Origin: Oceanimonas sp. GK1
GTDB lineage: Bacteria; Pseudomonadota; Gammaproteobacteria; Enterobacterales; Aeromonadaceae
NCBI RefSeq assembly: GCF_000243075.1
Contig: NC_016745.1
Coordinates: forward strand, 616,501 to 680,500
Direction: 5' to 3'
DNA length: 64,000 nt
Shown here: piece after piece, positions 35,150-44,413 of the stretch
Layout: each line of letters begins with the position of its first letter
How positions within the stretch are numbered: the stretch's first letter is position 1
Program-made: the position numbers and the translations under genes
Notes under the pieces: generated by a model
Database searches by the model: none
Told to the model about the DNA's origin: nothing
Seen by the model: only the letters and a program-made list of their open reading frames with translations

Positions 35150-36121
35150 ATGGTAATTTTCAAAAAACTCTTGGCGGTCACCGCCATCGCCTCGGCGCTG
35201 ATCTTCAGCCTGTCTGCCAGTGCGGAGCGGCTGCGTCTGGGTCATGTGACCCCGCCCAGCCACATCTGGCACCAGGTGGCCGAGCGCTTCAACGACAACC
35301 TGAAGGAAGCCTCCGGCGGCAAGCATTCCATCATGATTTTCCCGCTGTCCAAGCTGGGCGGCGACGATCAGATGATTGACCTGCTGCAGTCCGGCGGCAT
35401 GCAGCTGGCGGTGCTGACCGCGGGCAGCCTGTCGAACCGGGCCGAAGACATGAACGCCTGGTTCCTGCCCTATCTCTTTGATGACGTGACCGACGCCGCT
35501 GAAGCCAGCCAGCACCCCGCCGCCCGGGAAATGCTGGACAACCTCAAGCAGCACAAGCTGGTGGGCCTGGGTTACACCTTTGCCGGCATGCGCCACATTC
35601 TTTCCACCAAGCCGATGACCACGGTGGAAGACTTTGAAAACAAGAAGATTCGCTCCTTCCCCAACAAGCTGTTCAACGACTGGTGGCAGCAGCTGGGCGC
35701 GGCGCCCACCGCCCTGGCCATCGGCGACGTATCTTCGGCGCTGACCACCAACCTGCTGGACGCGGTGGACGTGGATCTGGACATCGTCGTGGGCCTCAAG
35801 ATGTATCAGCAGGCGCCCTACCTGACCCTGACCAACCACATGGCCTTCCCCGGCGTGGTGGTGGCCTCCGAGGTGTGGTGGAACCGGCTGTCCGAGGAAG
35901 ACCGGACGCTGGTGCTGAATGCCTTCAGGGAAGCCGAGGAATGGGGGTTCAAAAAGCAGGCCGAGGCCGAAATCAGCAACCTGGAACTGCTCAAGGGCGA
36001 GGGCGTGACCATCAACGCGTTTGATGCCACCCAGTTGCAACCGGCCGCCGAGGTGGTGGTCGAGAAATACCGTGCTGCCAGTGAGGGCATCGATGCCTTC
36101 TACCTGCAGCAGACCCAGTAA
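35150..36121 (+). CDS. TRAP transporter solute-binding protein (DctP family)
   Basis: A 323-residue periplasmic protein with a signal peptide of about 24 residues ending at LSASA before ERLRLGHVTPPSHIWH. The family arginine region is FENKKIRSFPNKLFNDWWQQLGA, followed by EVWWNRLSEED. It captures the aromatic acid for the membrane subunits encoded downstream. The start is ATG 35150 with GGGAG upstream; the frame is open further but lacks a signal peptide there. Given the neighbours, 3-hydroxybenzoate or gentisate is the expected ligand; TRAP systems need a carboxylate. Confidence 0.92.
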   Translation: MVIFKKLLAVTAIASALIFSLSASAERLRLGHVTPPSHIWHQVAERFNDNLKEASGGKHSIMIFPLSKLGGDDQMIDLLQSGGMQLAVLTAGSLSNRAEDMNAWFLPYLFDDVTDAAEASQHPAAREMLDNLKQHKLVGLGYTFAGMRHILSTKPMTTVEDFENKKIRSFPNKLFNDWWQQLGAAPTALAIGDVSSALTTNLLDAVDVDLDIVVGLKMYQQAPYLTLTNHMAFPGVVVASEVWWNRLSEEDRTLVLNAFREAEEWGFKKQAEAEISNLELLKGEGVTINAFDATQLQPAAEVVVEKYRAASEGIDAFYLQQTQ

Positions 36122-36166
36122 TCAAGATACCAGGGCGGACCCCGGCGTCCGCCCGCAGAGGTGATT

Positions 36167-36667
36167 ATGTTCAACATCATCAAGACATTGGACAGACTGC
36201 TCGGCAGGCTCGAATACGGCCTGCTGGTGCTGCTGACGGCGGCGCTGACCCTGATCCTCTCGGCCCAGGTGATACTCCGCTATTTCTTCAGCAGCCCCTT
36301 GTTCTGGGCCGAAGAGGTCGCGGTGCAGATCCTGATTTCCGCTTCCTTTATCGGCGTCAGCTATTTGCTGTTCAGCAACAAGCTGGTGCGGGTGGACTTT
36401 ATTCTGGAAAACCTGGGCAAGCCTTGGGGGAACTGGCTGCATAAGGGGCTGCAGTTGCTGTCCCTGCTGGTGCTGCTGGTGCTGTGCTATTTTGCCACCG
36501 ACTGGATACTGCGCCCGGAGATCAAGGCGGATGTGTCGCCGACCACTCAGCTGCCCCGCTGGTACAACTACGCGGTACTGGTGGTGTCCTTCTATTGCAT
36601 GGCCTGGCACCAGCTGATCAATCTCATTACGCCCAACGGTCAGGTTCATAGCGAGACGGCATTATGA
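36167..36667 (+). CDS. TRAP transporter small permease (DctQ family)
   Basis: A 166-residue membrane protein with four hydrophobic segments: LEYGLLVLLTAALTLILSAQVILRYF, AVQILISASFIGVSYLLF, LQLLSLLVLLVLCYFATDWIL and YNYAVLVVSFYCMAWHQLI. It scaffolds the large permease. ATG 36167 with GAGG six bases before. The stop overlaps the ATG of the large subunit (ATGA), showing tight coupling. Confidence 0.92.
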   Translation: MFNIIKTLDRLLGRLEYGLLVLLTAALTLILSAQVILRYFFSSPLFWAEEVAVQILISASFIGVSYLLFSNKLVRVDFILENLGKPWGNWLHKGLQLLSLLVLLVLCYFATDWILRPEIKADVSPTTQLPRWYNYAVLVVSFYCMAWHQLINLITPNGQVHSETAL

Positions 36668-37932
36668 TCACCTCTGTTACTTTTTTCATTGCCCTGCTGC
36701 TGGGGCTGCCCATCTTCATTACCCTGCTGCTGGGCACCCTGGTGTTCCTGTGGCAAACCGATCTCACCGTGCTGATGAGCTCGCTGCCGATCCAGCTGTA
36801 CGGCTCCCTTAATCAGAACGGCCTGCTGGCCATTCCGCTGTTTATGCTGGTGGGCGAGCTGATGAACAAGGGCGGGCTGACCTCCCGGCTGATGGACGCC
36901 GCCGATGTGTTCGTGGGCGGTTTCAAGGGCGGCCTGGCCTACGTCAACCTGCTGACCAACGCCATGGCCGCCTCCATCCTCGGCTCGGCCACCGCCCAGA
37001 TTGCGGTGATGAGCCGGCTGATGGTGCCCACCATGGTGGAAAAGGGCTACAAGAAGGAATTCTCGGCCGCCGTCACCATGGCCGGTGGCCTGCTCGGGCC
37101 CATTATTCCGCCCTCCATGCTGATGATCATTTACGGGGTGGTGGCCTATCAGCCGATCTCCGCCCTGTTTATCGCCGGCATTTTGCCGGGGCTGCTGATC
37201 ATCGCCGGTTTCGCCCTGGTGATCTTCCTCACCGGCCTGTTTGCCGGCCTGCCCTCGGGGGAGCACCTCAAGCACAAAAACATTCGCCGGGAGCTGGTGA
37301 ACGGCTTGTTGCCCGGTACCATTCCGCTGGTGGTGATCGTCTGTATTATTTCGGGAGTGATGACCCCCACCGAGGCCGGAGCCATCGCCTCCATCATGGC
37401 CTTTCTTATCGGCGCCTTCGTTTACAAGACCATCAACCTGAAGGAGCTGCCGGAAGTGTTCGCCTCGGTGGCGGTCAATACCGCCACCATTACCGGGCTG
37501 ATTGCCACCGCCTCGGTATTTGGCTGGGCACTGTCGTTCGAGGCGGTGCCGGACATGCTGGTGGAGTGGATCAGCGGCATTACCACCTCGCCGCTGCTGT
37601 TCCTGATGCTGGTGTATGTGCTGGTGATCCTGCTCGGCATGTTCCTGGAAAGCATCAGTGTGATGATAGTAATAGTGCCGATCATTCTGCCGGCGGCCGT
37701 TTCCTTTGGCATCGATCCCATCCACTTTGGTGTGATCATCAGCCTGGCCACCCTGATCGGCCTGGTGACGCCGCCGGTGGGGCCTGGGCTCTATATCGCC
37801 ATGACCTCCGCCAACCTGCCGATGGGCGCCCTGTTCAAGGCCATGATCCCCTTCCTGGTCTCCATGCTGGTGTGCATGCTCATTATTGCCGTGTTCCCGG
37901 CCATTTCCCTGTGGTTACCCAGCCTGTTGTAG
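36664..37932 (+). CDS. TRAP transporter large permease (DctM family)
   Basis: A 422-residue membrane protein with about 12 segments. Characteristic DctM stretches are LNQNGLLAIPLFMLVGELMNKGG, GGLLGPIIPPSMLMIIYG and TLIGLVTPPVGPGLYI. It is the sodium- or proton-driven transport channel working with the DctP and DctQ proteins encoded immediately upstream. Four-base overlap with the DctQ gene. Ends the operon; a strong terminator follows. Confidence 0.95.
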   Translation: MITSVTFFIALLLGLPIFITLLLGTLVFLWQTDLTVLMSSLPIQLYGSLNQNGLLAIPLFMLVGELMNKGGLTSRLMDAADVFVGGFKGGLAYVNLLTNAMAASILGSATAQIAVMSRLMVPTMVEKGYKKEFSAAVTMAGGLLGPIIPPSMLMIIYGVVAYQPISALFIAGILPGLLIIAGFALVIFLTGLFAGLPSGEHLKHKNIRRELVNGLLPGTIPLVVIVCIISGVMTPTEAGAIASIMAFLIGAFVYKTINLKELPEVFASVAVNTATITGLIATASVFGWALSFEAVPDMLVEWISGITTSPLLFLMLVYVLVILLGMFLESISVMIVIVPIILPAAVSFGIDPIHFGVIISLATLIGLVTPPVGPGLYIAMTSANLPMGALFKAMIPFLVSMLVCMLIIAVFPAISLWLPSLL

Positions 37933-37964
37933 TTGATGTAGCTGGTTAGATAGCCTCATCCTTT

Positions 37965-37993
37965 GCCACTTCCCCCGGGGAGTGGCTTTTTTT
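37965..37993 (+). terminator. Terminator of the gentisate-TRAP operon
   Basis: The stem GCCACT with AGTGGC extends through TCCCC/GGGGA and is followed by seven T residues, 32 bases after the DctM stop. It separates the operon from the porin gene, which therefore needs its own promoter (38042-38128). Confidence 0.88.
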
Positions 37994-38041
37994 GTCCGGC
38001 TCATGGCCAGCCGTGAGCCGGGCTGAGTGTGCCGTCGGACT

Positions 38042-38128
38042 GATATACGAAAAAAGGTATGGGTCTATCTCAAGATATCATTGTTCCACATGCCTACCCA
38101 TGGTGAAAAATGTTTCCGAAACGTGAAG
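38042..38128 (+). promoter_or_regulatory. Gentisate promoter block, copy 2, before the porin
   Basis: A second copy of the block at 30466-30551. It shares GATATAC, ATAC with eight bases to GTAT (38045-38060), then a 26-base stretch at 38067-38092 with 22 matches, then 38105-38128 with 19 of 24 matches. The GATAT half of the second dyad is degenerate here (CACAT). The same LysR protein probably acts at both sites. The rest of the 301-base gap holds only the operon terminator and about 100 bases of leader. Confidence 0.75.
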
Positions 38129-38233
38129 GTTTTGTTGGTTAAAAGGGCGTCGCTGGTCCTTGGGCGGCGGCATTCTGTTCGACCAATAAGGAAATGTGAA
38201 TTGCATGAATAACAACCATGGAGTGAGTTGAAC

Positions 38234-39442
38234 ATGAAAAAAACCAAAGTGGCGTTGTCTGTGTTTCTGGCGACCGGCATGTTGAGCGGCACCGCCCTGG
38301 CCATGCCGGTGGTGGAAGCGGGCCAGCCCATCGTCACGGGCGAGCCGAGCCGGGTGGGGCCACCCTGGAACCATCGCACCACCATCAATATTCCGGGCAC
38401 CCAAACCGATTTCGCCTTTGGCGGCTACGTCAAGCTGGACATGCTCTACGACGCCGATTATGACCTGGGCGACGCCACCAGTCCGTTCAACCTGCTCAAT
38501 CCGGATGCCAATGCCACCGACGGTCGCACCGACTTTACCGCCTGGGAAAGCCGGCTCAACTTCCGCACCCATAGCCAGACCGACTACGGCAAGCTGAATA
38601 CCTTCCTGGAGGTGCATTTCCTGCCCGACGGCAAGCTCAACCTGCGCCATGCCTACGGCGAGCTGGGCGGCTTTCTGGCCGGCCAGACCTGGACCAACTT
38701 CATGAGCTTTGTGGGCACCACCCGCACTTTGGCCCTGGGGGATCCCATCGGCTACAACATGGAGCGCCAGGGCCAGGTGCGCTACACCCACCGGCTGGGT
38801 GAGGGCGCCCTGTCGGTGGCATTGGAAGATCCCGATACCGTGATCGCCCGGCCCGACAGTGGCACCGCCAAAGAGGAAAGCCGGCTGCCGGACCTGACCC
38901 TGCGTTATGAATATCAGCGTATGCTGGCGCTGTCGGGCGTGGTGCGCGAGCTGTCCACCAACGACAATGCCATCGGCAATACCGTGGACGACAAGGCCAC
39001 CGGCTACGGGCTACAGGCCCAGTTCAGTCTGCCGCTGCTGGAGCGCACCAGCCTCAAGGGCAGCTACACCATCGGCTCCGGCATCGGTAACTACATGGGC
39101 AACCCGGGCAACGTGGGTCACAAGAGTGCCCCCGATGTCTATGTGAATAATGGCAAGCTGGAAACCGTGGATCTGCAGGGGGGCGGCGTGTCGCTGAACC
39201 ATAACTGGAACCCGCAATGGTTCAGCTCGGTCGGTTATTCCTGGCTGGAGCAGGATCTGCCCGACAGCGGTAATTACGACGGTCATTTCGATAATCTGAA
39301 TTACACCTATGCCAACCTGCTGTGGGATATCACCGAGCGGCTGATGGTGGGGGCCGAATACCAGTTGGTGGATCTGGAAACCATCGGCGGCGACAGCCGG
39401 GATGCCAGCCGAGTGCAACTGAGCGCCCAGTACCAGTTCTGA
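38234..39442 (+). CDS. DcaP-like outer-membrane porin
   Basis: A 402-residue outer-membrane beta-barrel. Signal peptide of about 23 residues (MKKTKVALSVFLATGMLSG to ALA), then TQTDFAFGGYVKLDMLYDADYD, the DcaP-like opening, many amphipathic strands, and a C-terminal VQLSAQYQF with terminal phenylalanine. DcaP-type porins pass dicarboxylates and aromatic acids. Located beside the TRAP-gentisate genes and sharing their promoter block, so it probably admits the same aromatic acid through the outer membrane. ATG 38234 with GGAG ten bases upstream. Confidence 0.88.
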   Translation: MKKTKVALSVFLATGMLSGTALAMPVVEAGQPIVTGEPSRVGPPWNHRTTINIPGTQTDFAFGGYVKLDMLYDADYDLGDATSPFNLLNPDANATDGRTDFTAWESRLNFRTHSQTDYGKLNTFLEVHFLPDGKLNLRHAYGELGGFLAGQTWTNFMSFVGTTRTLALGDPIGYNMERQGQVRYTHRLGEGALSVALEDPDTVIARPDSGTAKEESRLPDLTLRYEYQRMLALSGVVRELSTNDNAIGNTVDDKATGYGLQAQFSLPLLERTSLKGSYTIGSGIGNYMGNPGNVGHKSAPDVYVNNGKLETVDLQGGGVSLNHNWNPQWFSSVGYSWLEQDLPDSGNYDGHFDNLNYTYANLLWDITERLMVGAEYQLVDLETIGGDSRDASRVQLSAQYQF

Positions 39443-39472
39443 TGGTTCAGTGAGGGTGGTTCCTTCCGTATT

Positions 39473-39498
39473 GCCCGCCGGGTTCGGCGGGCTTTTTT
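39473..39498 (+). terminator. Rho-independent terminator of the porin gene
   Basis: A perfect eight-base stem, GCCCGCCG with CGGCGGGC around GGTT, followed by six T residues, 31 bases after the porin stop. Confidence 0.92.
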
Positions 39499-39506
39499 AT
39501 GTCCGG

Positions 39507-40385
39507 CTACACAATATCCAGCGGCGTTTTACGGGTGGGCGCGGCAAAGGCGGCGTCTAGCCGGGTCAGTACCTCGTCGTCCAGGTGCAGTTGCAGCGCC
39601 TCGGCGTTTTGCTGCACATGGGCGGGCTGCACCGCCTTGGGAATGGCGATGACATCCCGCTGGCCGTTGACCGGGCGGATGGCCCAGGCCAGCAGCAGCT
39701 GGGCCACGGTCACCCCCAGATCGCCGGCCATGGCCTGCAGTTCGGGGTGGCCGAACAGCTCCCGGCGCAGCCGGCCGCCCTGAGCCAGCGGGCAGTAGGC
39801 CATGGTGGGCAGGCCCCGTTCGCGCTGCCAGGGCAGCAGGGCATATTCAATGCCGCGGGAGCCCAGGTGGTACAGCACCTGGTTGACCGCGCACTGATCA
39901 CCGCCCGGAGTGTCAGCCAGCTCCTGCATTTCGCTCAGGTCGCAGTTGGACACGCCAAACCGCCGGATTTTGCCGTCCGCCTGCAGTTGCTCAAAGGCGT
40001 CCAGGGTTTCGTCCAGGGGTATGCTGCCGGGCCAGTGCAACAGATAGAGGTCGAGATAATCGGTGCCCAGCCGCTTGAGGCTGGCTTCACAGGCGGCGAT
40101 GGCGCTGCGGCGGCCGGCGTTCCAGGGATAGACCTTGGACACCAGAAAGGCCTGGTCCCGGCGCCCCTTGAGTGCGTCACCGACCACTTCCTCGGCGCCG
40201 CCATCGGCATACATCTCGGCGGTGTCGATAAGCCGCAGGCCGAGATCCAGCCCTTGCTGCAGCGCCTTGATCTCGGCCTGACGGGGGTTGAGTCCTTCGC
40301 CCATGTACCAGGTGCCCTGGCCGATGGCCGGCAGTTCAACGGCGGGCAGGCCGGCGGTGGCCCTGAGGGTAACGGTGGAGTCCAT
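39507..40385 (-). CDS. Aldo/keto reductase
   Basis: A 292-residue NADPH-dependent TIM-barrel reductase. The tetrad is recognisable: Asp and Tyr in RLIDTAEMYADGGAE, Lys in FLVSKVYPWN and His in DLYLLHWPG. GVSNCDL and the C-terminal AIPKAVQPAHVQQNAEAL bind the cofactor. Substrate unknown. The ATG has AGAGG five bases upstream. It converges with the porin gene and is probably not part of that locus. Confidence 0.9.
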   Translation of the reverse strand: MDSTVTLRATAGLPAVELPAIGQGTWYMGEGLNPRQAEIKALQQGLDLGLRLIDTAEMYADGGAEEVVGDALKGRRDQAFLVSKVYPWNAGRRSAIAACEASLKRLGTDYLDLYLLHWPGSIPLDETLDAFEQLQADGKIRRFGVSNCDLSEMQELADTPGGDQCAVNQVLYHLGSRGIEYALLPWQRERGLPTMAYCPLAQGGRLRRELFGHPELQAMAGDLGVTVAQLLLAWAIRPVNGQRDVIAIPKAVQPAHVQQNAEALQLHLDDEVLTRLDAAFAAPTRKTPLDIV

Positions 40386-40526
40386 GTGTGCCTCTCATTA
40401 ATTTGAAAACGATTTCCACAATATGGTGAAACAGCCGGTCGGTCATTGCAACCGGCGGCCTTGCGTTTGCACCGGCTTTGCTCTTAACTCGGTCTGACCC
40501 GAATTATCCACGCACAGGAGCGGCAC

Positions 40527-40856
40527 ATGACCTCGAATTCGGACATCGACGACCGGGCCCTGGTCCGGCGCCACCTCAAGCTGGATCACATGAATCAGCT
40601 GCAGATTGAAAAGCTGGCGCGGGTGTTTGACGCCGAGCCGGGGGTGGCCAAGGTGGTGGTGCGCAAGCACTGGCTGGACATTGACTACGACGCCGCCGTA
40701 CTGACCCTGGACCGGGTGATCGCCCTGCTGGAGGCGTACGGCGGCGAGTTGTCCCACGACTGGTGGACGGCGTTCAAGGCCCACTGGTACCGCCGGCGGG
40801 AAGAAAAACTGCGGGCCCGTCTGGCCCGTGAAGATGAGGAGTCTGACGAGCCCTAA
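40527..40856 (+). CDS. Small HMA-like ferredoxin-fold protein, no metal cysteines
   Basis: A 109-residue cytoplasmic protein. Residues about 15-75 alternate in a beta-alpha-beta-beta-alpha-beta pattern ([53 protein letters not shown]) like heavy-metal-associated domains, but the MxCxxC metal motif is absent. A basic then acidic helix ends the protein ([20 protein letters not shown]). Good ribosome site CAGGAG. Similar short proteins occur in related genera without known role. Its stop overlaps the murQ stop by four bases, tail to tail. Confidence 0.65.
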   Translation: MTSNSDIDDRALVRRHLKLDHMNQLQIEKLARVFDAEPGVAKVVVRKHWLDIDYDAAVLTLDRVIALLEAYGGELSHDWWTAFKAHWYRRREEKLRARLAREDEESDEP

Positions 40857-41764
40857 TCTTCCAGTGCCTGGCGCAGCACGCCCTGGCCCCGTTGCAGCCG
40901 GGCGCGGGCCTCGGTTTTGTTCAACCCCGACAGCAGCATCAGTATCGCCAGCTTCACCTCGCTGTCCGCCGCCGCCAGGGCGTCGGCGGCGGTGGCTTCG
41001 TCCGTGCCGGTGGCCTGCATCACGATGCGGATGGCGCGGGCCTCCAGCTTTTGGTTGCTGGCGTGCAAATCCACCATCAGGTTCTGATAGACCTTGCCCA
41101 GCCTGATCATGGCGGCGGTGCTCAGCATATTGAGCACCAGTTTCTGGGCGGTGCCCGCCTTCAGCCGGGTGGAACCGGTGATCACCTCGGGCCCCACTTC
41201 GGGCTCGATGGCGATGTCCGCCTCCCGGCCGATGGCCGAGCCGGGATTGCAGGCCAGCGCCACCGTGCCGGCACCCAGACTGCGGGCGTAGCGCAGGCCG
41301 CCAAGCACATAGGGGGTGCGACCGCTGGCGGCGATGCCCACCACCACGTCGTTGTCAGTGAGGTTGATATTGCGCAGATCCTGCTCGCCTTGCCGCTCAT
41401 TGTCTTCCGCCCCTTCCTGAGCCTGGAACATGGCCGCCTCGCCGCCGGCGATCAGTCCCACCACCAGACCATGAGGCACGCTGAAGGTGGGCGGGCATTC
41501 GGAGGCATCCAGCACCCCCAGCCGGCCGCTGGTGCCGGCGCCGGTGTAGATCAGCCGGCCGCCCCGGCGCAGGGCAGATTCAATCATGTCCACAGCGGCG
41601 GCGATGGCGGGCAGCACCTTTTCCACCGCCGCCGGCACCTGCTTGTCCTGGGCGTTGATGGCGGTGACGATGTCCAGGGCGCTTTGGGTATCGATGTCGA
41701 GGGTATCCGGGTTGCGGCCTTCCGAGGTGAGGCGGGCCAGATCCTGAAGCAGCGGGTTGTTCAT
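40853..41764 (-). CDS. murQ: N-acetylmuramic acid 6-phosphate etherase
   Basis: A 303-residue SIS-domain lyase that cleaves the lactyl ether of MurNAc-6-phosphate to GlcNAc-6-phosphate and lactate in cell-wall recycling. Motifs: [26 protein letters not shown] early, [14 protein letters not shown] for sugar-phosphate binding, and [23 protein letters not shown]. It follows anmK with an 11-base gap, and the two enzymes act in sequence. No MurR regulator or phosphotransferase permease is adjacent. Confidence 0.96.
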   Translation of the reverse strand: MNNPLLQDLARLTSEGRNPDTLDIDTQSALDIVTAINAQDKQVPAAVEKVLPAIAAAVDMIESALRRGGRLIYTGAGTSGRLGVLDASECPPTFSVPHGLVVGLIAGGEAAMFQAQEGAEDNERQGEQDLRNINLTDNDVVVGIAASGRTPYVLGGLRYARSLGAGTVALACNPGSAIGREADIAIEPEVGPEVITGSTRLKAGTAQKLVLNMLSTAAMIRLGKVYQNLMVDLHASNQKLEARAIRIVMQATGTDEATAADALAAADSEVKLAILMLLSGLNKTEARARLQRGQGVLRQALED

Positions 41765-41775
41765 GGTGGTTCTCG

Positions 41776-42867
41776 TCAGTCGGGAAAATGCACGGCACCG
41801 AGCACGGCGGGGCGCCGGGCGCCGGTCACCTCTGGCAGGTTGCCGGGCAAATGGTGCAGGGTCTGGTGGGCCAGCCAGGCAAAGGCCATGGCCTCCATGG
41901 CGTCCATGTCGACGCCGGCGGCGTTGGTGGTGTTCACCCGCCAGTCAGGCAGCAGGGCGGTGAGGCGCGCCATCAGCAGCGGATTGTGGCCGCCGCCGCC
42001 ACACACCAGCAGCTCGCCCGCCGGCCATTGTTGCGCCTGCCGGACAATGGCGGTGGCGGTAAATTCGGTTAACGTGGCCTGCACGTCGGCGATGGCTTCG
42101 TCGCCGGCGAGGTGCCGCTCGAGCCAGGCATCGTTAAACAGCTCCCGGCCGGTGCTCTTGGGTGCCGGCAGCGCCAGCCAGGGCTCACTCAGCAGGCGCG
42201 CCAGTAAGTCGGGCAGCACCCTGCCCTGGCGGCCAAGAGCGGCGTCGCGATCAAAAGGGGCACCGGTATGGCGCCGGCACCAAAGGTCCAGCAGCATGTT
42301 GCCCGGGCCCACGTCATGGCCCCGCACCGGGTGGCCCGGGGCCAGCACCGAAATATTGGCGATGCCGCCGATGTTGACCACGATACGCAGCCGCTCGGAG
42401 TGGGCCAGCACACACTGGTGAAAGGCGGGCACCAGGGGCGCGCCCTGGCCGCCCAGGGCCATGTCCTTACGGCGAAAATCGGTGACCGTGGTGATGCCGG
42501 TCTCCGCCGCCAGCCGGTTGCCATCCCCCAGTTGCAGCGAGAACGGCAGTTCGCCATCGGGCTGGTGCCACACCGTCTGGCCGTGGCAGCCGATGGCACG
42601 CACCTGTGCCGCGCTGATGCCGGTGTCGGCCAGCAGTTGCCGGGTAATGTCGGCATAGGCCCGGCCCAGGGCGGCGTCGAGCTCGCCCCATTGTTGGGCG
42701 GTCACGGCGCCGCCGCCGGCGATGGCCAGCAGCCGCTCGCGCAGGTCAGACGCCATGGGCGCGCTGGTACGGCCTTTCAGCTCGATGTGGCGGCCGTCGG
42801 TGGTCACCAGCACGGCGTCGATGCCGTCCAGGCTGGTGCCGGACATGATGCCGATGTAATGGGCCAT
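41776..42867 (-). CDS. anmK: Anhydro-N-acetylmuramic acid kinase
   Basis: A 363-residue kinase that opens and phosphorylates anhydroMurNAc from murein turnover, giving MurNAc-6-phosphate for MurQ. The N-terminal phosphate loop is [38 protein letters not shown] and [12 protein letters not shown] are conserved. The ATG at 42867 has AGGA six bases before it; an ATG two codons earlier is too close. The start shares one base with the TGA of the upstream lipoprotein gene, so translation is coupled. Confidence 0.95.
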   Translation of the reverse strand: MAHYIGIMSGTSLDGIDAVLVTTDGRHIELKGRTSAPMASDLRERLLAIAGGGAVTAQQWGELDAALGRAYADITRQLLADTGISAAQVRAIGCHGQTVWHQPDGELPFSLQLGDGNRLAAETGITTVTDFRRKDMALGGQGAPLVPAFHQCVLAHSERLRIVVNIGGIANISVLAPGHPVRGHDVGPGNMLLDLWCRRHTGAPFDRDAALGRQGRVLPDLLARLLSEPWLALPAPKSTGRELFNDAWLERHLAGDEAIADVQATLTEFTATAIVRQAQQWPAGELLVCGGGGHNPLLMARLTALLPDWRVNTTNAAGVDMDAMEAMAFAWLAHQTLHHLPGNLPEVTGARRPAVLGAVHFPD

Positions 42868-43052
42868 CACCATTCCTGAGGCAGCTCCTGCAGCGGGCTG
42901 ACCGGCACGCTGATCACCTCGTTTTCAAAGGGCTGGGGGCCGGCGGGCTGCTCGGCCTTGACCTCGGGGCGAGGCTCGGGGGCCGGCGGCGGCGGGGGGG
43001 TGCCGCAGGCGGTCAGCAGCAGCGACGGGATCAGCCACAGGGGGGTACGCAT
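42867..43052 (-). CDS. Small proline-rich lipoprotein
   Basis: A 61-residue protein with a short signal and lipobox: MRTPLWLIPSLLLTAC, lipidated Cys16. The mature part is rich in proline (GTPPPPPAPEPRPE) with no known domain. Its TGA overlaps the anmK ATG by one base, making it the first gene of a three-gene murein-recycling unit. Many small envelope lipoproteins go unannotated; the coupling to anmK argues it is real. Function unknown, perhaps periplasmic wall turnover or a spacer protein. Confidence 0.7.
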   Translation of the reverse strand: MRTPLWLIPSLLLTACGTPPPPPAPEPRPEVKAEQPAGPQPFENEVISVPVSPLQELPQEW

Positions 43053-43152
43053 TGCGAATTTCTCCGGGTCGGGTCAGTATGGCGATCATCAAGGTTGCCA
43101 CAGGGCAACGCCGGCCGCCAGCGGGTGGCACAACAAAAAATGAGGAGACGTC

Positions 43153-43605
43153 ATGGCCTGCTGGCTGTTCAAAACCGAGCCCGATACCTTTTCCATCGAC
43201 GATCTGGCCCGGGCCAATACCCTGTGGGAAGGGGTGCGCAATTACCAGGCGCGCAATTTTCTCAGGGATGAGGTCAAGGAAGGCGATGAGGTGTTTATCT
43301 ACCACTCCAGCTGCAGCAAGGTGGGCATTGCCGGTCTGGCACGGGTGGTGCGCGCCGGCGTGCCAGACCCCTTTGCCTTTGACCCCGACAGCCCCTATTT
43401 CGACCCCAAATCAGACCCGACAAAGCCGCGCTGGTATGCGGTGGAGCTGACCTTTGAACGCAAACTGCCGCTGCTGCCCCTGGCGGCACTCAAGACCAAC
43501 CCGGCCCTCGCTGACATGCCATTGGTGAAAAAAGGCAACCGGCTGTCGGTGATGCCGGTTACCGAGGCCGAGCGGCGAGCCATTCTGGAAATGGTGCAGG
43601 GTTAG
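43153..43605 (+). CDS. EVE domain-containing protein
   Basis: A 150-residue single EVE domain (PUA/YTH-like fold): ACWLFKTEPDTFSIDDL, then LWEGVRNYQARNFLRDEVKEGDEVFIYHS, and WYAVELTFERKLPLLPLAAL. EVE proteins recognise modified bases in DNA or RNA; stand-alone bacterial ones (YdcG/thymocyte nuclear protein type) have no firm role. GAGGAG precedes the ATG. The stop overlaps that of yigL by four bases, tail to tail. No restriction genes are nearby. Confidence 0.9.
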   Translation: MACWLFKTEPDTFSIDDLARANTLWEGVRNYQARNFLRDEVKEGDEVFIYHSSCSKVGIAGLARVVRAGVPDPFAFDPDSPYFDPKSDPTKPRWYAVELTFERKLPLLPLAALKTNPALADMPLVKKGNRLSVMPVTEAERRAILEMVQG

Positions 43606-44396
43606 AGTTCAAACACCCGGGCCAGGTAGCGGGCCACGCCGTCGTCATCGGCGCTGTGGGTGCGCTCATGGTGGGGCAGGGCGTCCTGCAGCCGAGTGTG
43701 GGCGTTGGCCATCACCACGCCGGTACCGGCCCGGCGCAGCATTTCGTAATCGTTCATGCCGTCGCCAAAGGCGATCACCCGCGCCAGTGGCGTGTTTCTG
43801 AGTGCCGCCAGCGAGGCCACCGCCGAGCCCTTGTTGACGCTGCCGTGCATCACTTCCAGGCAGATGGGCAATGAAAAGGTGATGTTGAGCCGGTCGCCGA
43901 AATGGGCCAGCAGCAGGTCTTCCATCTTTTCCAGCTGGGCGTGGCTGCCGGCGTAGAACACCTTGTCCACGCCGTCTGCGGGCAGCTGCCGGAGATCGGT
44001 CACCCGGTAGCGAAACGGGCTGTCGGGGCAGAAGTCGAGCAGGGCGGGCAGGGGCTCTTCCACCAGCCAGTGATCCCCCTGATAAAGGTTGAGGTGCACT
44101 TCCGGCAGGCGAAAGCGAAACAGCAGCTCTTCCACCATGTCGGCGGGAATGCTCTGGTTGTGGAGCAAGTTGTCATCGGCATCGTGAATGCGGGCGCCGT
44201 TGCTGGTGATCAGGCTCACGTTCAGCCCCAGCTGGTCGCGAATGGCGCGCACGTCCACATGGTGGCGGCCGGTGGCCACGATAAATTCCACGCCCCGGCG
44301 GGTCAGCTCGTGCAGCACCTCCCGGGTATAGCCGGAAATACGGTGCTGGCTGTTCAGCAGGGTGCCGTCCAGATCGGAGACGATCACGTCGTACAT
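43602..44396 (-). CDS. yigL: HAD-family phosphatase YigL (Cof type)
   Basis: A 264-residue Cof-type HAD phosphatase; E. coli YigL dephosphorylates pyridoxal phosphate and sugar phosphates. The nucleophile motif is VSDLDGTLL, motif II lies in VATGRH, and the magnesium motif is AFGDGMNDYEML. The start at 44396 has GGA about nine bases upstream; a reading six codons longer lacks a site. It follows pldB by 17 bases, as in E. coli, which supports the symbol. Confidence 0.9.
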   Translation of the reverse strand: MYDVIVSDLDGTLLNSQHRISGYTREVLHELTRRGVEFIVATGRHHVDVRAIRDQLGLNVSLITSNGARIHDADDNLLHNQSIPADMVEELLFRFRLPEVHLNLYQGDHWLVEEPLPALLDFCPDSPFRYRVTDLRQLPADGVDKVFYAGSHAQLEKMEDLLLAHFGDRLNITFSLPICLEVMHGSVNKGSAVASLAALRNTPLARVIAFGDGMNDYEMLRRAGTGVVMANAHTRLQDALPHHERTHSADDDGVARYLARVFEL

Positions 44397-44413
44397 GGCG
44401 GTGTTTCCGTGCA

